Positions 51,138-59,122 of a DNA stretch of 64,000 nt are shown here, piece after piece; within the stretch, counting starts at the first letter, position 1, and each line of letters starts with the position of its first letter. Made by a program: the position numbers and the translations under genes. Under the pieces are notes generated by a model. It made no database searches. It had not been told where the DNA came from and saw only the letters and a program-made list of their open reading frames with translations. The stretch is taken from positions 4,056,501 to 4,120,500 of the forward strand of contig NZ_BCQA01000001.1 of NCBI RefSeq assembly GCF_001748145.1, read 5' to 3'. The stretch is from Bosea sp. BIWAKO-01 (GTDB lineage Bacteria > Pseudomonadota > Alphaproteobacteria > Rhizobiales > Beijerinckiaceae).

Positions 51138-51884
51138 ATGCGGATTGCCGTCCTCGCCGATATCCATGGCAATCTCGGTGCGCTCGAGGCGGTCGTCGAG
51201 GATCTGGAGCGGACCCGGCCCGATATCGTCGTCAATCTCGGCGATTGCCTCTCGGGGCCGCTGCAAGCGCGCGAAACGGCCGATTTCCTGATGTCGCGGA
51301 ACTGGCTGACGGTGCGCGGCAATCATGATCGCTATCTGGCCGAGAGGCCCCGCGAGGCTCTCGGCCTATCGGATCGGGCTGCGGCCGAGCAACTGGATGA
51401 GCGGCATCTCGCCTGGCTGCGGTCATTGCCGTTTGCGGCGCGCGCCGCGGAGGATGTGGCCCTGTTCCATGCCACCCCGAGCGCCGACGACGTCTACCTG
51501 GCCGAGCGACCAACGCCACATGGCCACGCGATTCGTTCCGATGAAGAGGTTCGGTCGAGCCTTGCAGATGTCGATGCGACGCTGATCCTCTGCGGGCATT
51601 CGCATATCCCACGGGCGATGGAACTCTCCGACCGGCGCAGCCTGTTCAATCCCGGCAGCGTCGGATTGCCGGCTTACGACGATGACACGCCCTTTCCGCA
51701 TGTCATGCAGGCGGAAAGCCCGCATGCGCGCTATGGCATTGCCGAGCGCTGCCGCGCGGGCTGGCGCTTTTCGTTTCACGCCCTACGTTACGACTGGTCC
51801 GCTGCGGCTGACCTTGCCCTGTCCCGGGGCAGACGCGACTGGGCTCATGCCCTGTCGAGTGGCCTCGCCCTGAAACCCGATTGA
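51138..51884 (+). CDS. Metallophosphoesterase (YfcE/calcineurin-like)
   Basis: 248 residues. The metal-binding motifs of the calcineurin-like phosphoesterase superfamily are all seen: D-x-H in VLADIHGNLGALEAVVED (residues 6-23), GDCLSGPLQ, the GNHD motif in TVRGNHDRYLA, and late histidines in LILCGHSHIPRAMEL. It may hydrolyse phosphomonoesters or phosphodiesters in the cytoplasm. It lies directly after purB and overlaps the following hydrolase gene, suggesting one operon. Confidence 0.88.
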   Translation: MRIAVLADIHGNLGALEAVVEDLERTRPDIVVNLGDCLSGPLQARETADFLMSRNWLTVRGNHDRYLAERPREALGLSDRAAAEQLDERHLAWLRSLPFAARAAEDVALFHATPSADDVYLAERPTPHGHAIRSDEEVRSSLADVDATLILCGHSHIPRAMELSDRRSLFNPGSVGLPAYDDDTPFPHVMQAESPHARYGIAERCRAGWRFSFHALRYDWSAAADLALSRGRRDWAHALSSGLALKPD

Positions 51885-51889
51885 TTGCA

Positions 51890-52441
51890 ATGCGCTCGTC
51901 CGACGCCGACATCCTCATCATTCCTGGCTGGTCCGGCTCTGGCGCGGACCATTGGCAGAGCCGCTGGGAGGCCAAGCTCACCACCGCCCGGCGGATCGAG
52001 CAGGATGATTGGTACAAGCCGGCCCGGGACGCCTGGGCAAACCGGATCATTGCCGCGGTCCGCGAAGCCAAGCGGCCGGTGGTTCTGGTCGCCCATTCCG
52101 CCGGTGTCAGTGCGGTGGCCCATGCGGCGGAACATCTGAAGCCCGGCGAAGTCGCGGGTGCGTTCCTGGTTGCGCCTGCCTCGGAGCGCGCGAAGCAGGC
52201 GATCCCCGGCATGGCGCCCGATTTCATCGAGCATCGGCGCGAGAGACTGCCATTCCCCGCCATCCTCATCTCGAGCACGACCGATCCCTACTGCACGCAG
52301 GATGAGGCACGAGCGTTAGCCGAGGCGTGGGGCGCCGAGTTCGTCGATGCCGGCGATGGCGGCCATCTCAATTCGGAATCCGGGCATGGCCCCTGGCCGG
52401 ACGGTCTGCTGCGTTTCGCGACCTTCCTCAAAGGGCTGTAG
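51890..52441 (+). CDS. RBBP9/YdeN-like alpha/beta hydrolase
   Basis: 183 residues from ATG 51890; a TTG at 51881 overlaps the preceding stop and would add three residues. The fold is a small alpha/beta hydrolase: ILIIPGWSGSGADHWQSRWE at the start, nucleophile elbow VLVAHSAGVSA (serine), and the final histidine in DGGHLNSESGHG. RBBP9/YdeN proteins are serine hydrolases of unknown natural substrate. It is the third gene after purB and is closed by a terminator-like hairpin. Confidence 0.83.
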   Translation: MRSSDADILIIPGWSGSGADHWQSRWEAKLTTARRIEQDDWYKPARDAWANRIIAAVREAKRPVVLVAHSAGVSAVAHAAEHLKPGEVAGAFLVAPASERAKQAIPGMAPDFIEHRRERLPFPAILISSTTDPYCTQDEARALAEAWGAEFVDAGDGGHLNSESGHGPWPDGLLRFATFLKGL

Positions 52442-52461
52442 GACGACGCCGCAAAACGAAA

Positions 52462-52487
52462 CCCGCCCCGGATCGCTCCGGGACGGG
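52462..52487. terminator. Possible bidirectional terminator
   Basis: CCCGCCCCGGA at 52462-52472 pairs with TCCGGGACGGG at 52477-52487 (one mismatch) around a 4-base loop, between convergent genes. There is no T run, so termination may be weak or factor-dependent. Confidence 0.4.
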
Positions 52488-52519
52488 CTGGTCGGATCAG
52501 GGTCGATCAGGCGCCGAGA

Positions 52520-53635
52520 TCAATTCTCGACGTAGGTCACCTTGCCGTCGGCGCCCTTCTTCCAGGTGTAGACGGTGTAGTCCGGACGGGTGATGTCGCC
52601 CTTCTTGTCGAAGGAGATGTCGCCGATCACGGTCTTCACGGCCTGCCCACCATGGAGCGCGGCGGCGATCTTCTTCGGGTCGGTCGAGTTCGCGCGCTTG
52701 GCGCCTTCGGCCATGATCTGCACGGCGGCGTAGCTGTACAGCGTATAGGCTTCCGGCTTGAACTTGCGCGCCTCGAACTTCTTGAGGACGGCAGCTGCCT
52801 CGGGACGCTTCTGCGGGTCCGGCGGGAAGGTCATCAGCGTGCCTTCAACGCCGGGACCGCCGATGGTGGCGAACTCGTCGGTGGTGATGCCGTCGCCGGA
52901 GACCAGCACGGTCTTCAGGCCCTGGTCGCGCATCTGGCGTACGATCAGGCCGCCTTCGGTGTGCAGGCCACCCCAGTAGAGGTAGTCGGCACCGGCCGCC
53001 TTGATCTTGGAGACGAGCGCCGAGAAGTCCTTCTCGCCCGCATTCACGCCTTCATAGAGCACTTCCTTGACGCCGCCGGCATTGATGCCCTTCTTGGTCT
53101 CGTCCGCCAGACCCTGGCCATAGGTCGTCTTGTCGTGGACGACGGCGATCTTCTTGTCCTTGAAGTTCTTCAGAAGATAGGCGGCGGCGACACTGCCCTG
53201 CTGGTCGTCGCGACCGCAGGTCCGGAAGGTGTTCCAGAGACCGCGCTCGGTGACCTTGGGGTTGGTGGCGGAGGGGCTGATCATCAGGATGCCGTTCTCG
53301 GCATAGACTTCGGATGCCGGCATCGTGACGCCGGAGTTGAAGTGACCGACCACCCACTTGACGCCGTCGCCGACGAACTTGTTGGCGACAGAGACGCCTT
53401 GCTTCGGATCGGAGACGTCGTCGCCGACCGAGACCGTGATCTTCTGGCCGAGCACGCCGCCGGCCGCATTGATATCCTCCACCGCCTGCTCGACGCCGTT
53501 CTTGAGCTGCGCGCCAAAGGCTGCGTTCGGGCCGGTGATCGGGCCGCCGACGCCGAGCTTGATCTGAGCATTGGCCACGCCCGAGAAGGCGAGGACCGCG
53601 CCGAGCGCGATACCGCCCAACAGCAGTTTCTTCAT
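52520..53635 (-). CDS. livK: Branched-chain amino acid-type ABC substrate-binding protein (LivK/LivJ)
   Basis: 371 residues from the ATG at 53635 (MKKLLLGGIALGAVLAFSGV, signal peptide ending NANA-type AQ); the upstream open frame has no signal sequence. The periplasmic type I fold follows: KLGVGGPITGPNAAFGAQLK, VVGHFNSGVTMPASEVYAEN and VVHDKTTYGQGLADETKKGI. It binds leucine/isoleucine/valine or related amino acids. It is last in the order livH-livM-livG-livF-DUF6867-livK, after a 150-base gap that may contain its own promoter. Substrate breadth is unknown. Confidence 0.9.
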   Translation of the reverse strand: MKKLLLGGIALGAVLAFSGVANAQIKLGVGGPITGPNAAFGAQLKNGVEQAVEDINAAGGVLGQKITVSVGDDVSDPKQGVSVANKFVGDGVKWVVGHFNSGVTMPASEVYAENGILMISPSATNPKVTERGLWNTFRTCGRDDQQGSVAAAYLLKNFKDKKIAVVHDKTTYGQGLADETKKGINAGGVKEVLYEGVNAGEKDFSALVSKIKAAGADYLYWGGLHTEGGLIVRQMRDQGLKTVLVSGDGITTDEFATIGGPGVEGTLMTFPPDPQKRPEAAAVLKKFEARKFKPEAYTLYSYAAVQIMAEGAKRANSTDPKKIAAALHGGQAVKTVIGDISFDKKGDITRPDYTVYTWKKGADGKVTYVEN

Positions 53636-53785
53636 GAGATGAGACTCCCCTGTATTGTCACTATGAACGGGCCAAAGTTTCGGCCCGTCTCGGCGCGTGT
53701 TGCCACCGTGAAATGCAGTCTTGCGCTTTTTCGACGGTCTGTCACGCGGCAAGCTCGGTGTGGTTTTTCGCTCTTTCGGAGGGGG

Positions 53786-54139
53786 TTAGCCGCCTTCTCG
53801 GGGCTTCCAGCCGAAGGGGCCTGTGCGCTCATAGAGCCAGCGATATTGCGTCGTCATCTGCCGGGCGCGGTTGTAGCGCCAGCCGGCAAATCCGAAGGCC
53901 AACAGCACGATCGTGTCGATAATATAATAGTGCAGGGTCAGCAGGGTGGCCTGGAACAGGGCAAAATGGATGAAGCGGACGAAGAGACCCAGCACGAGAA
54001 TATAGAGCACCAGCTGGAATGCCGGCCGCCAGGTCATCGCCACTGCCCGCCCGGTCATCCAGGCCGCCCAGCCGCCCATGATGACGGTGACCAGCAGGAA
54101 CAACCAGATGGTCGGCTCCTCGTAGATTATGCCTTGCAT
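53786..54139 (-). CDS. Small membrane protein, DUF6867-like, in liv operon
   Basis: 117 residues with three or so membrane segments: IWLFLLVTVIMGGWAAWMTG, FQLVLYILVLGLFVRFIHFA and LHYYIIDTIVLLAFGFAGWR. The cytoplasmic end reads RQMTTQYRWLYERTGPFGWK. A protein of this type occurs between liv genes in rhizobia and is listed as DUF6867; the name is from memory of that context. No function is known. It lies between livF and livK in the same direction, so a role linked to the transporter is likely. Confidence 0.6.
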   Translation of the reverse strand: MQGIIYEEPTIWLFLLVTVIMGGWAAWMTGRAVAMTWRPAFQLVLYILVLGLFVRFIHFALFQATLLTLHYYIIDTIVLLAFGFAGWRYNRARQMTTQYRWLYERTGPFGWKPREGG

Positions 54140-54210
54140 CGTTGTGCTCCTAGGATCGTGAGCCTGGTGTCGACCGCATGCCGCCCTGAATCGCGATGCG
54201 TCATGCGGCT

Positions 54211-54942
54211 CTAGTGCCGCCCGCCTTCGAGATAGGCGGCGCGCACCTGCGGGTTCGCCAGCAGTTCCTGGCCGGTGCCGCTCATGGTGATGACGCCGTT
54301 GACCATGACATAGCCGCGATGGGCGAGCTTCAGGGCGTGGAAGGCATTCTGCTCGACCAGGAATACGGTCAGCCCCTGCGTGCGGTTGAGTTCACGGATC
54401 GCCTCGAAGATCTGCTTGACGATCAGTGGCGCCAGCCCGAGCGACGGCTCGTCGAGCAGCAGCAGCTTCGGCCGCGCCATGAGCGCGCGCGCGATCGCCA
54501 CCATCTGCTGCTCGCCGCCCGAAAGGGTGCCGCCGCGCTGCTGCAGGCGCTCGCGAATGCGTGGAAAGAGTTCGCAGATCTTTTCAAGATCCTCTTCGAA
54601 ATGGGCGAGGTCGCGCACCGCGGCGCCCATCTGCAGGTTCTCGAATACGGTCATGCGCGGGAATATGCGACGTCCTTCCGGCGATTGCGCGATGCCGAGC
54701 CGGGCGATCTCGTGGCTCGGCAGCTTCGTGATGTCCCGGCCCTCATAGGTCACCGTGCCTTCACGGGCCTGCGGATTGCCGAAGATCGTCATCATCAGCG
54801 TCGATTTGCCGGCGCCGTTGGCGCCGATCATCGTCACGATCTCGCCCTCATGCACGTCGACATCGACGCCCTTCAGAGCGATGATCTTGCCATAATAGGT
54901 CTTGGCCCCGCGAACGGAGAGCAGAGGCGCGGCGTCCGTCAT
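54211..54942 (-). CDS. livF: Branched-chain amino acid ABC transporter ATPase LivF
   Basis: 243 residues from the ATG at 54942 (MTDAAPLLSVRG), overlapping the livG stop as ATGA; the open frame upstream is a livG shadow. Walker A GANGAGKST, signature LSGGEQQMVAIARALM and Walker B LLLDEPSLGLAPLIVKQIFE are intact. The pattern HEGEIVTMIGANGAGKST and QSPEGRRIFPRMTVFENLQM is LivF-specific. It pairs with LivG on the LivHM membrane complex. Confidence 0.95.
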   Translation of the reverse strand: MTDAAPLLSVRGAKTYYGKIIALKGVDVDVHEGEIVTMIGANGAGKSTLMMTIFGNPQAREGTVTYEGRDITKLPSHEIARLGIAQSPEGRRIFPRMTVFENLQMGAAVRDLAHFEEDLEKICELFPRIRERLQQRGGTLSGGEQQMVAIARALMARPKLLLLDEPSLGLAPLIVKQIFEAIRELNRTQGLTVFLVEQNAFHALKLAHRGYVMVNGVITMSGTGQELLANPQVRAAYLEGGRH

Positions 54943-55778
54943 CACAGTCCGACCTCTGCTTCCACTTTGGCAACTTCCTCGTCGTCGACACCGAGATAGG
55001 CCGCGATCACGCGCGGATCGGCCTGCACCTCGGCCGGGGTGCCGTCGGCAATCTTGGTGCCATAGTCGAGAACCACAACGTGATCGGAGATCTGCATCAC
55101 CACCGACATGTCGTGCTCGATCAGCAGCAGTGCCGTGCCGATATCCTTGCGGATCGAGAGCAGCAGCGTGTTGAGATCGTGACTCTCGCGCGGGTTCAAG
55201 CCCGCCGCGGGTTCGTCGAGGCAGAGCAGCACGGGGTCGGTGCACATGGCGCGCGCGATCTCAAGGCGGCGCTGGTCGCCATAGGGCAGGTCGGCGGCTG
55301 GATCGTCGGCACGATCGATCAGGTTGATTTTCTCCAGCCAGAACTTGGCCTTCTCGATCGCTTCCTTCTCGCGGGCCTTGTAACCGCCGATGCCGAGCAC
55401 GCCGAGGAAGGTGAAGCCCGACGCGATCATCAGAGGATTGTGCTGAGCGATCAGCAGGTTTTCCAGCACCGTCATGCCGCCGAACAGGCGAATGTTCTGG
55501 AAGGTGCGGGCGACCTTGGCTTTCCAGGAAATCCGGAAATCCGGCATGCGCTCGAGCAGGAAGCTCGCGCCGCTGTCCTGGGTCAGCGTGATCATGCCCT
55601 CGGTCGGCTTGTAGAAGCCCGTGATGCAGTTGAAGACGGTGGTCTTGCCGGCCCCGTTGGGGCCGATCAGGGCGGTGATGTCGCCCTTGCGGGCGGCGAA
55701 GGAGAGATCGTTGACGGCGGTGAGGCCGCCGAAGCGCATCGTCAGATGTTCGACCTGGAGCAGCGGAGGGGATGTCAT
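54942..55778 (-). CDS. livG: Branched-chain amino acid ABC transporter ATPase LivG
   Basis: 278 residues from the ATG at 55778 (MTSPPLLQVEHLTMRFGGLT), overlapping the livM stop. Walker A GPNGAGKTTVFNCITGFYKP, the LivG-type extended loop between Q-loop and signature (about 100-165), signature LPYGDQRRLEIARAM and Walker B LLCLDEPAAGLNPRESHDL are present. The longer insertion distinguishes it from LivF. It is part of livHMGF. Confidence 0.95.
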   Translation of the reverse strand: MTSPPLLQVEHLTMRFGGLTAVNDLSFAARKGDITALIGPNGAGKTTVFNCITGFYKPTEGMITLTQDSGASFLLERMPDFRISWKAKVARTFQNIRLFGGMTVLENLLIAQHNPLMIASGFTFLGVLGIGGYKAREKEAIEKAKFWLEKINLIDRADDPAADLPYGDQRRLEIARAMCTDPVLLCLDEPAAGLNPRESHDLNTLLLSIRKDIGTALLLIEHDMSVVMQISDHVVVLDYGTKIADGTPAEVQADPRVIAAYLGVDDEEVAKVEAEVGL

Positions 55779-57160
55779 CAGCCGTGGCCCTCCTGGACCA
55801 TATCGGCCGAGATCGCCTTCTTCTCCTTGAGGAAGGCTGTCGGCTCGCGTGTCGATATCAGCCCGCGTGGCTTCCAGATCATGATTACGACCATGGCGAA
55901 GCCGAAGATCAGCATCCGGTACTTGGTCGGGTCGAAATCGGGGCCGAAGATCTGTTTCAGCCATTCGAGTTCGCGCAGGAGCTCGGTGCCGCCGATCATC
56001 ACGCTGGCCGCGATGGCGACGCCCCAGAGCGAGCCCATGCCGCCGAGCACGACGATGGCGAGGATGATCGCCGATTCCATGAAGACGAAGGACTCAGGCG
56101 AGATGAAGCCCTGGCGTGCGGCAAAGAACGAACCGGCGAAGCCACCGAACATCGCACCGAGCGAAAAGGCCGTCAGCTTGGTGTTGGTGGTGTTGATGCC
56201 GAGCGAGCGGCAGGCGATCTCGTCCTCGCGCAATGCCTCCCAGGCGCGGCCGACGGGCAGACGGCGCAGCCTGAGTGTCACGAACGCTGTGAGCAGGGCC
56301 AGCGCGAGGATGACGTAGTAGAGGAAGATGGTGCGATAGAGCGGTGAGAACTCGAGGCCGAATACTGCTGCAAAGCCGTCATCGGCGGCCGTGAACGGGA
56401 TGCCGAAGAAGGTCGGGCGCGGAATGCCGGAGATGCCGGCATAGCCGTTCGAAAACTCGACCCAATTGATCAGGATGAGGCGAATGATCTCGCCGAAGGC
56501 GAGAGTGACGATGGCAAGATAGTCGCCGCGCAACCTGAGAACGGGGAAGCCGAGCAGCATGCCCCAAAAGGCAGCGAGGATCCCGGACATCGGCAGCAGG
56601 ATCCAGAAGGACAGGCCGAAATTCTTGGCGAGCAGCGCGTAGGAATAGGCCCCGACGGCGTAGAAGGCGACATATCCCAGATCAAGCAGGCCGGCGAGGC
56701 CGACAACAATGTTCAGCCCCCAGCCGAGCATGACGTAGATCAGGATCTGGACGCCAAAATTGTCGATCCATTTCAGGGCGCCGCCCCAGCCCGCCAGCGT
56801 GATGGCAATGATCGGGAAAGTGACGAGAAAGCCGAGCCCGGCCAGCGAGAACAGGCGCGAATGGCGCTGGAAGAAGCCGATCGTGCCATGTGGCAGGAGC
56901 CGCACCACCGATTTGCCTTCGCCGCGCTTCTGCTGGCGCAACGCCATCAGGAAGCGGCCGACGAAGATGATCGCAACAGCCCAGGCGACGGCGTCCCAAC
57001 GTGGATCGAGGACGAGGACGTTGTCGAGGTTCTGGCGAGTGCCCCAGGCGATGATGGGGATGCACAGGCCGAAGGTGACGACGGCGGCGAAAGCGGCCTC
57101 CTTCAGCGCCTTCATCATGTCGAGCTGGCGTGCGGCCGGTAACTGTGTGACGGGAGCCAT
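55778..57160 (-). CDS. livM: Branched-chain amino acid ABC transporter permease LivM
   Basis: 460 residues with about ten membrane segments. The conserved EAA-like loop is LREDEIACRSLGINTTNTKL and the region GMGSLWGVAIAASVMIGGTE is LivM-typical. An N-terminal extension (about residues 1-90) precedes the core, including two membrane segments, which is common in alphaproteobacterial LivM. The stop overlaps the livG start by one base. livH lies three bases upstream. Confidence 0.94.
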   Translation of the reverse strand: MAPVTQLPAARQLDMMKALKEAAFAAVVTFGLCIPIIAWGTRQNLDNVLVLDPRWDAVAWAVAIIFVGRFLMALRQQKRGEGKSVVRLLPHGTIGFFQRHSRLFSLAGLGFLVTFPIIAITLAGWGGALKWIDNFGVQILIYVMLGWGLNIVVGLAGLLDLGYVAFYAVGAYSYALLAKNFGLSFWILLPMSGILAAFWGMLLGFPVLRLRGDYLAIVTLAFGEIIRLILINWVEFSNGYAGISGIPRPTFFGIPFTAADDGFAAVFGLEFSPLYRTIFLYYVILALALLTAFVTLRLRRLPVGRAWEALREDEIACRSLGINTTNTKLTAFSLGAMFGGFAGSFFAARQGFISPESFVFMESAIILAIVVLGGMGSLWGVAIAASVMIGGTELLRELEWLKQIFGPDFDPTKYRMLIFGFAMVVIMIWKPRGLISTREPTAFLKEKKAISADMVQEGHG

Positions 57161-57163
57161 GCG

Positions 57164-58081
57164 TCAGACCTTCTCGACTTCGGGACGACCGAGGATGCCG
57201 GACGGCATGAAGACGAGCACCACCGCAAGGATGCAGAAGGCGGCGACGTCCTTGTAGTCGATGGTGAAATAGGCGGACCAGAACACTTCGATCAGGCCGA
57301 TCAGCAATCCGCCGATCACGGCTCCGGGGAGTGAGCCGATGCCACCCAGAACCGCCGCGGTGAAGGCCTTCACGCCTGGCGTGAAGCCGTCGGCGAAGTT
57401 CACGACGCCGTAGAGCACGAGGTACATAACGCCGGCGACGGCGGCGAGCGCTGCGCCCATCACGAAGGTGATGGAGATGGTCCGGTCAACATCGATGCCG
57501 AGCAGGCCGGCCATCTTGCGGTCCTGTTCGCAGGCGCGCTGGGCGCGACCCAGAGAGGTCTTCTGCACGATGAACCAGAAGGCGGCGAGCAGGATCGCGG
57601 TGGTGAGGATGATGACGATCTGCTTGTAGGAGATCTGGACCGAGTAGGTCGCGCTGTCGATCAGCGTGATCGACTTGTTCAGCATCGGCGGGATCGACTT
57701 GTTGCGCGGGCCCTGCACGACCTGGACGAAATTCGTCAGGAAGATCGACATGCCGATGGCCGAAATCAGTGGGGCCAGTCGGAAGGAACCGCGCAGCGGC
57801 CGGTAGGCAACACGCTCGATCGCCCAGTTCCACAGCGACGTGAAGAACATCGCCAGCACCAGCACGAAGATCAATGCCAGGACGATGAGGCCCGCGCCGA
57901 ACCAGGAGGCGATCAGCATGAAGAAGATTAGCGCGATGAACGCGGAGAGCATGAAAACGTCGCCATGGGCGAAGTTCACCATGCCGATGATTCCGAAGAC
58001 CATCGTGTAGCCGATGGCGATGAGGCCGTAGATCGACCCCAGGGTCAGCCCGTTGATGAGCTGCTGGAGGAATACTTCCAT
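57164..58081 (-). CDS. livH: Branched-chain amino acid ABC transporter permease LivH
   Basis: 305 residues, about eight membrane segments. It begins MEVFLQQLINGLTLGSIYGL, the hallmark LivH start, and has YTMVFGIIGMVNFAHGDVFM and GVKAFTAAVLGGIGSLPGAV. It is the first gene of the minus-strand liv operon (livHMGF, DUF6867, livK). The 449 bases upstream hold a palindrome and possible promoter but no recognised gene. Confidence 0.95.
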   Translation of the reverse strand: MEVFLQQLINGLTLGSIYGLIAIGYTMVFGIIGMVNFAHGDVFMLSAFIALIFFMLIASWFGAGLIVLALIFVLVLAMFFTSLWNWAIERVAYRPLRGSFRLAPLISAIGMSIFLTNFVQVVQGPRNKSIPPMLNKSITLIDSATYSVQISYKQIVIILTTAILLAAFWFIVQKTSLGRAQRACEQDRKMAGLLGIDVDRTISITFVMGAALAAVAGVMYLVLYGVVNFADGFTPGVKAFTAAVLGGIGSLPGAVIGGLLIGLIEVFWSAYFTIDYKDVAAFCILAVVLVFMPSGILGRPEVEKV

Positions 58082-58533
58082 TGACGACGTCTAACCCCTC
58101 GAACCAGCTCCCGTTCTCTTCGCCGGCATGACGCCGACGCATGCGGGATGCGATTGCTATGCAGAGCTACCAATGGCTTGCGCCTGCGACAATCCACCCA
58201 TGCCATATTTCTGTCAAAAGCAATCTCGGACCGCTTGCTCTCGAAACAGGCAGAATTCTGTGCAGTGCAGCGCCAATTTGGCGCAAGATGATTGTCTGTT
58301 GTGCGGTGCAGCATCTTCCTTCGTGCAAGTAAAACGGGTGTTGGCAGGGGCTGGCGGGTGCGATCTGTCACCTTGCAGCCGCGGGTCCGCGGATCGCGGT
58401 AGTCGGTGACGATCGTGGTGTCGCCGATCATCCAGGGCCAGCCCTCGATCGAAGGTATAATAATGGCCTGGCCTCCGCCTTTGGCGGCTTGGTCCTGCGC
58501 GGGGGATGTAAGGGGGGCGCCCGACACCATCAT
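58045..58533 (-). CDS. Uncertain ORF coupled to the kinase gene, upstream of livH
   Basis: A 162-codon frame begins with ATG at 58533, overlapping the kinase stop as ATGA. The first 60 codons have high third-position GC and read GWPWMIGDTTIVTDYRDPRT, which looks protein-like. After about residue 68 the composition becomes Arg/Ser-rich and covers the likely liv promoter region and the livH start. It may be a genuine short gene, a remnant of a longer one, or chance. I do not recognise a family. The end of any real product is uncertain. Confidence 0.22.
   Translation of the reverse strand: MMVSGAPLTSPAQDQAAKGGGQAIIIPSIEGWPWMIGDTTIVTDYRDPRTRGCKVTDRTRQPLPTPVLLARRKMLHRTTDNHLAPNWRCTAQNSACFESKRSEIAFDRNMAWVDCRRRKPLVALHSNRIPHASASCRRRERELVRGVRRRQWKYSSSSSSTG
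58270..58284. promoter_or_regulatory. Perfect palindrome upstream of the liv operon
   Basis: GCGCCAA-T-TTGGCGC, 7-base arms, 15 bases in all. It lies 189 bases upstream of livH, in the gap to the kinase gene. Its perfect symmetry and location suggest a regulator site for the operon; the regulator is unknown. Confidence 0.4.
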
Positions 58534-59114
58534 GGCGCCTGCTTCGCGTTCCCGCGGCCCAATTCAAGCACTGAGCGACAGCGCTCGGCAAGAATCGCGG
58601 CAGCAGCCTCGGGTGCGAGGTCGGTGACGTCGAGTTCGACCAGAGGCGGCCCCGGGGCTCCGAGCAATCGGTACTTGGCACGCAGCGAGGCGAGCACCAT
58701 GGGGTCGGTCAGCTTGTGGCGGGCGGCCCGGTCACCTGCAACGAGCCGCTCGGCATTGCGTTCGGGTGAACAATCCAGGACGACTGCAACGAGCGTGGCA
58801 CTGCGCGCTGCTGCCAGAGTGCGGTACTCGTCGAAGACGGCGGCGTCGAAGGCATCGTCCGAGAGCGCATCGGTCAGGATCAGCGGCGTGCCCGGTTTCA
58901 TCTGCGCGGCATGGGCGAGGATCGTCGATCGCAGGGCCTTGCGCAGGGAATGGTTGAGCGGGTCGCCCCTGTCGAACAGGGCCTCGGCTGGATTGAGGAT
59001 GGTGTGATTGTCGAGGAGGCGGGCGCCCAGTCGCTTCGCCAGCTCGCGGCCGATGGTCAGTTTCCCGCAGCCCGGCCAACCATTGATATGGATGATCAGG
59101 TCGGGATCAGCCAT
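58530..59114 (-). CDS. AAA-type nucleotide kinase-like protein
   Basis: 194 residues with an early P-loop IIHINGWPGCGKLTIGRELA (residues 7-26; Walker A GWPGCGKLT) and a later LVAVVLDCSPERNAERLVAG, a pattern found in shikimate-kinase-like and AAA_33 proteins. A plausible role is phosphorylation of a small molecule, but substrate-binding residues cannot be named. It lies eight bases downstream of the DadA-like gene, so it belongs to the same transcript. Its stop overlaps the start of an uncertain ORF. Confidence 0.75.
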   Translation of the reverse strand: MADPDLIIHINGWPGCGKLTIGRELAKRLGARLLDNHTILNPAEALFDRGDPLNHSLRKALRSTILAHAAQMKPGTPLILTDALSDDAFDAAVFDEYRTLAAARSATLVAVVLDCSPERNAERLVAGDRAARHKLTDPMVLASLRAKYRLLGAPGPPLVELDVTDLAPEAAAAILAERCRSVLELGRGNAKQAP

Positions 59115-59122
59115 GCCGCCCC

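Noticed and set aside
49598..51322. A 574-codon minus-strand frame across purB.
   Set aside because: Antisense shadow of adenylosuccinate lyase, which carries all family signatures.
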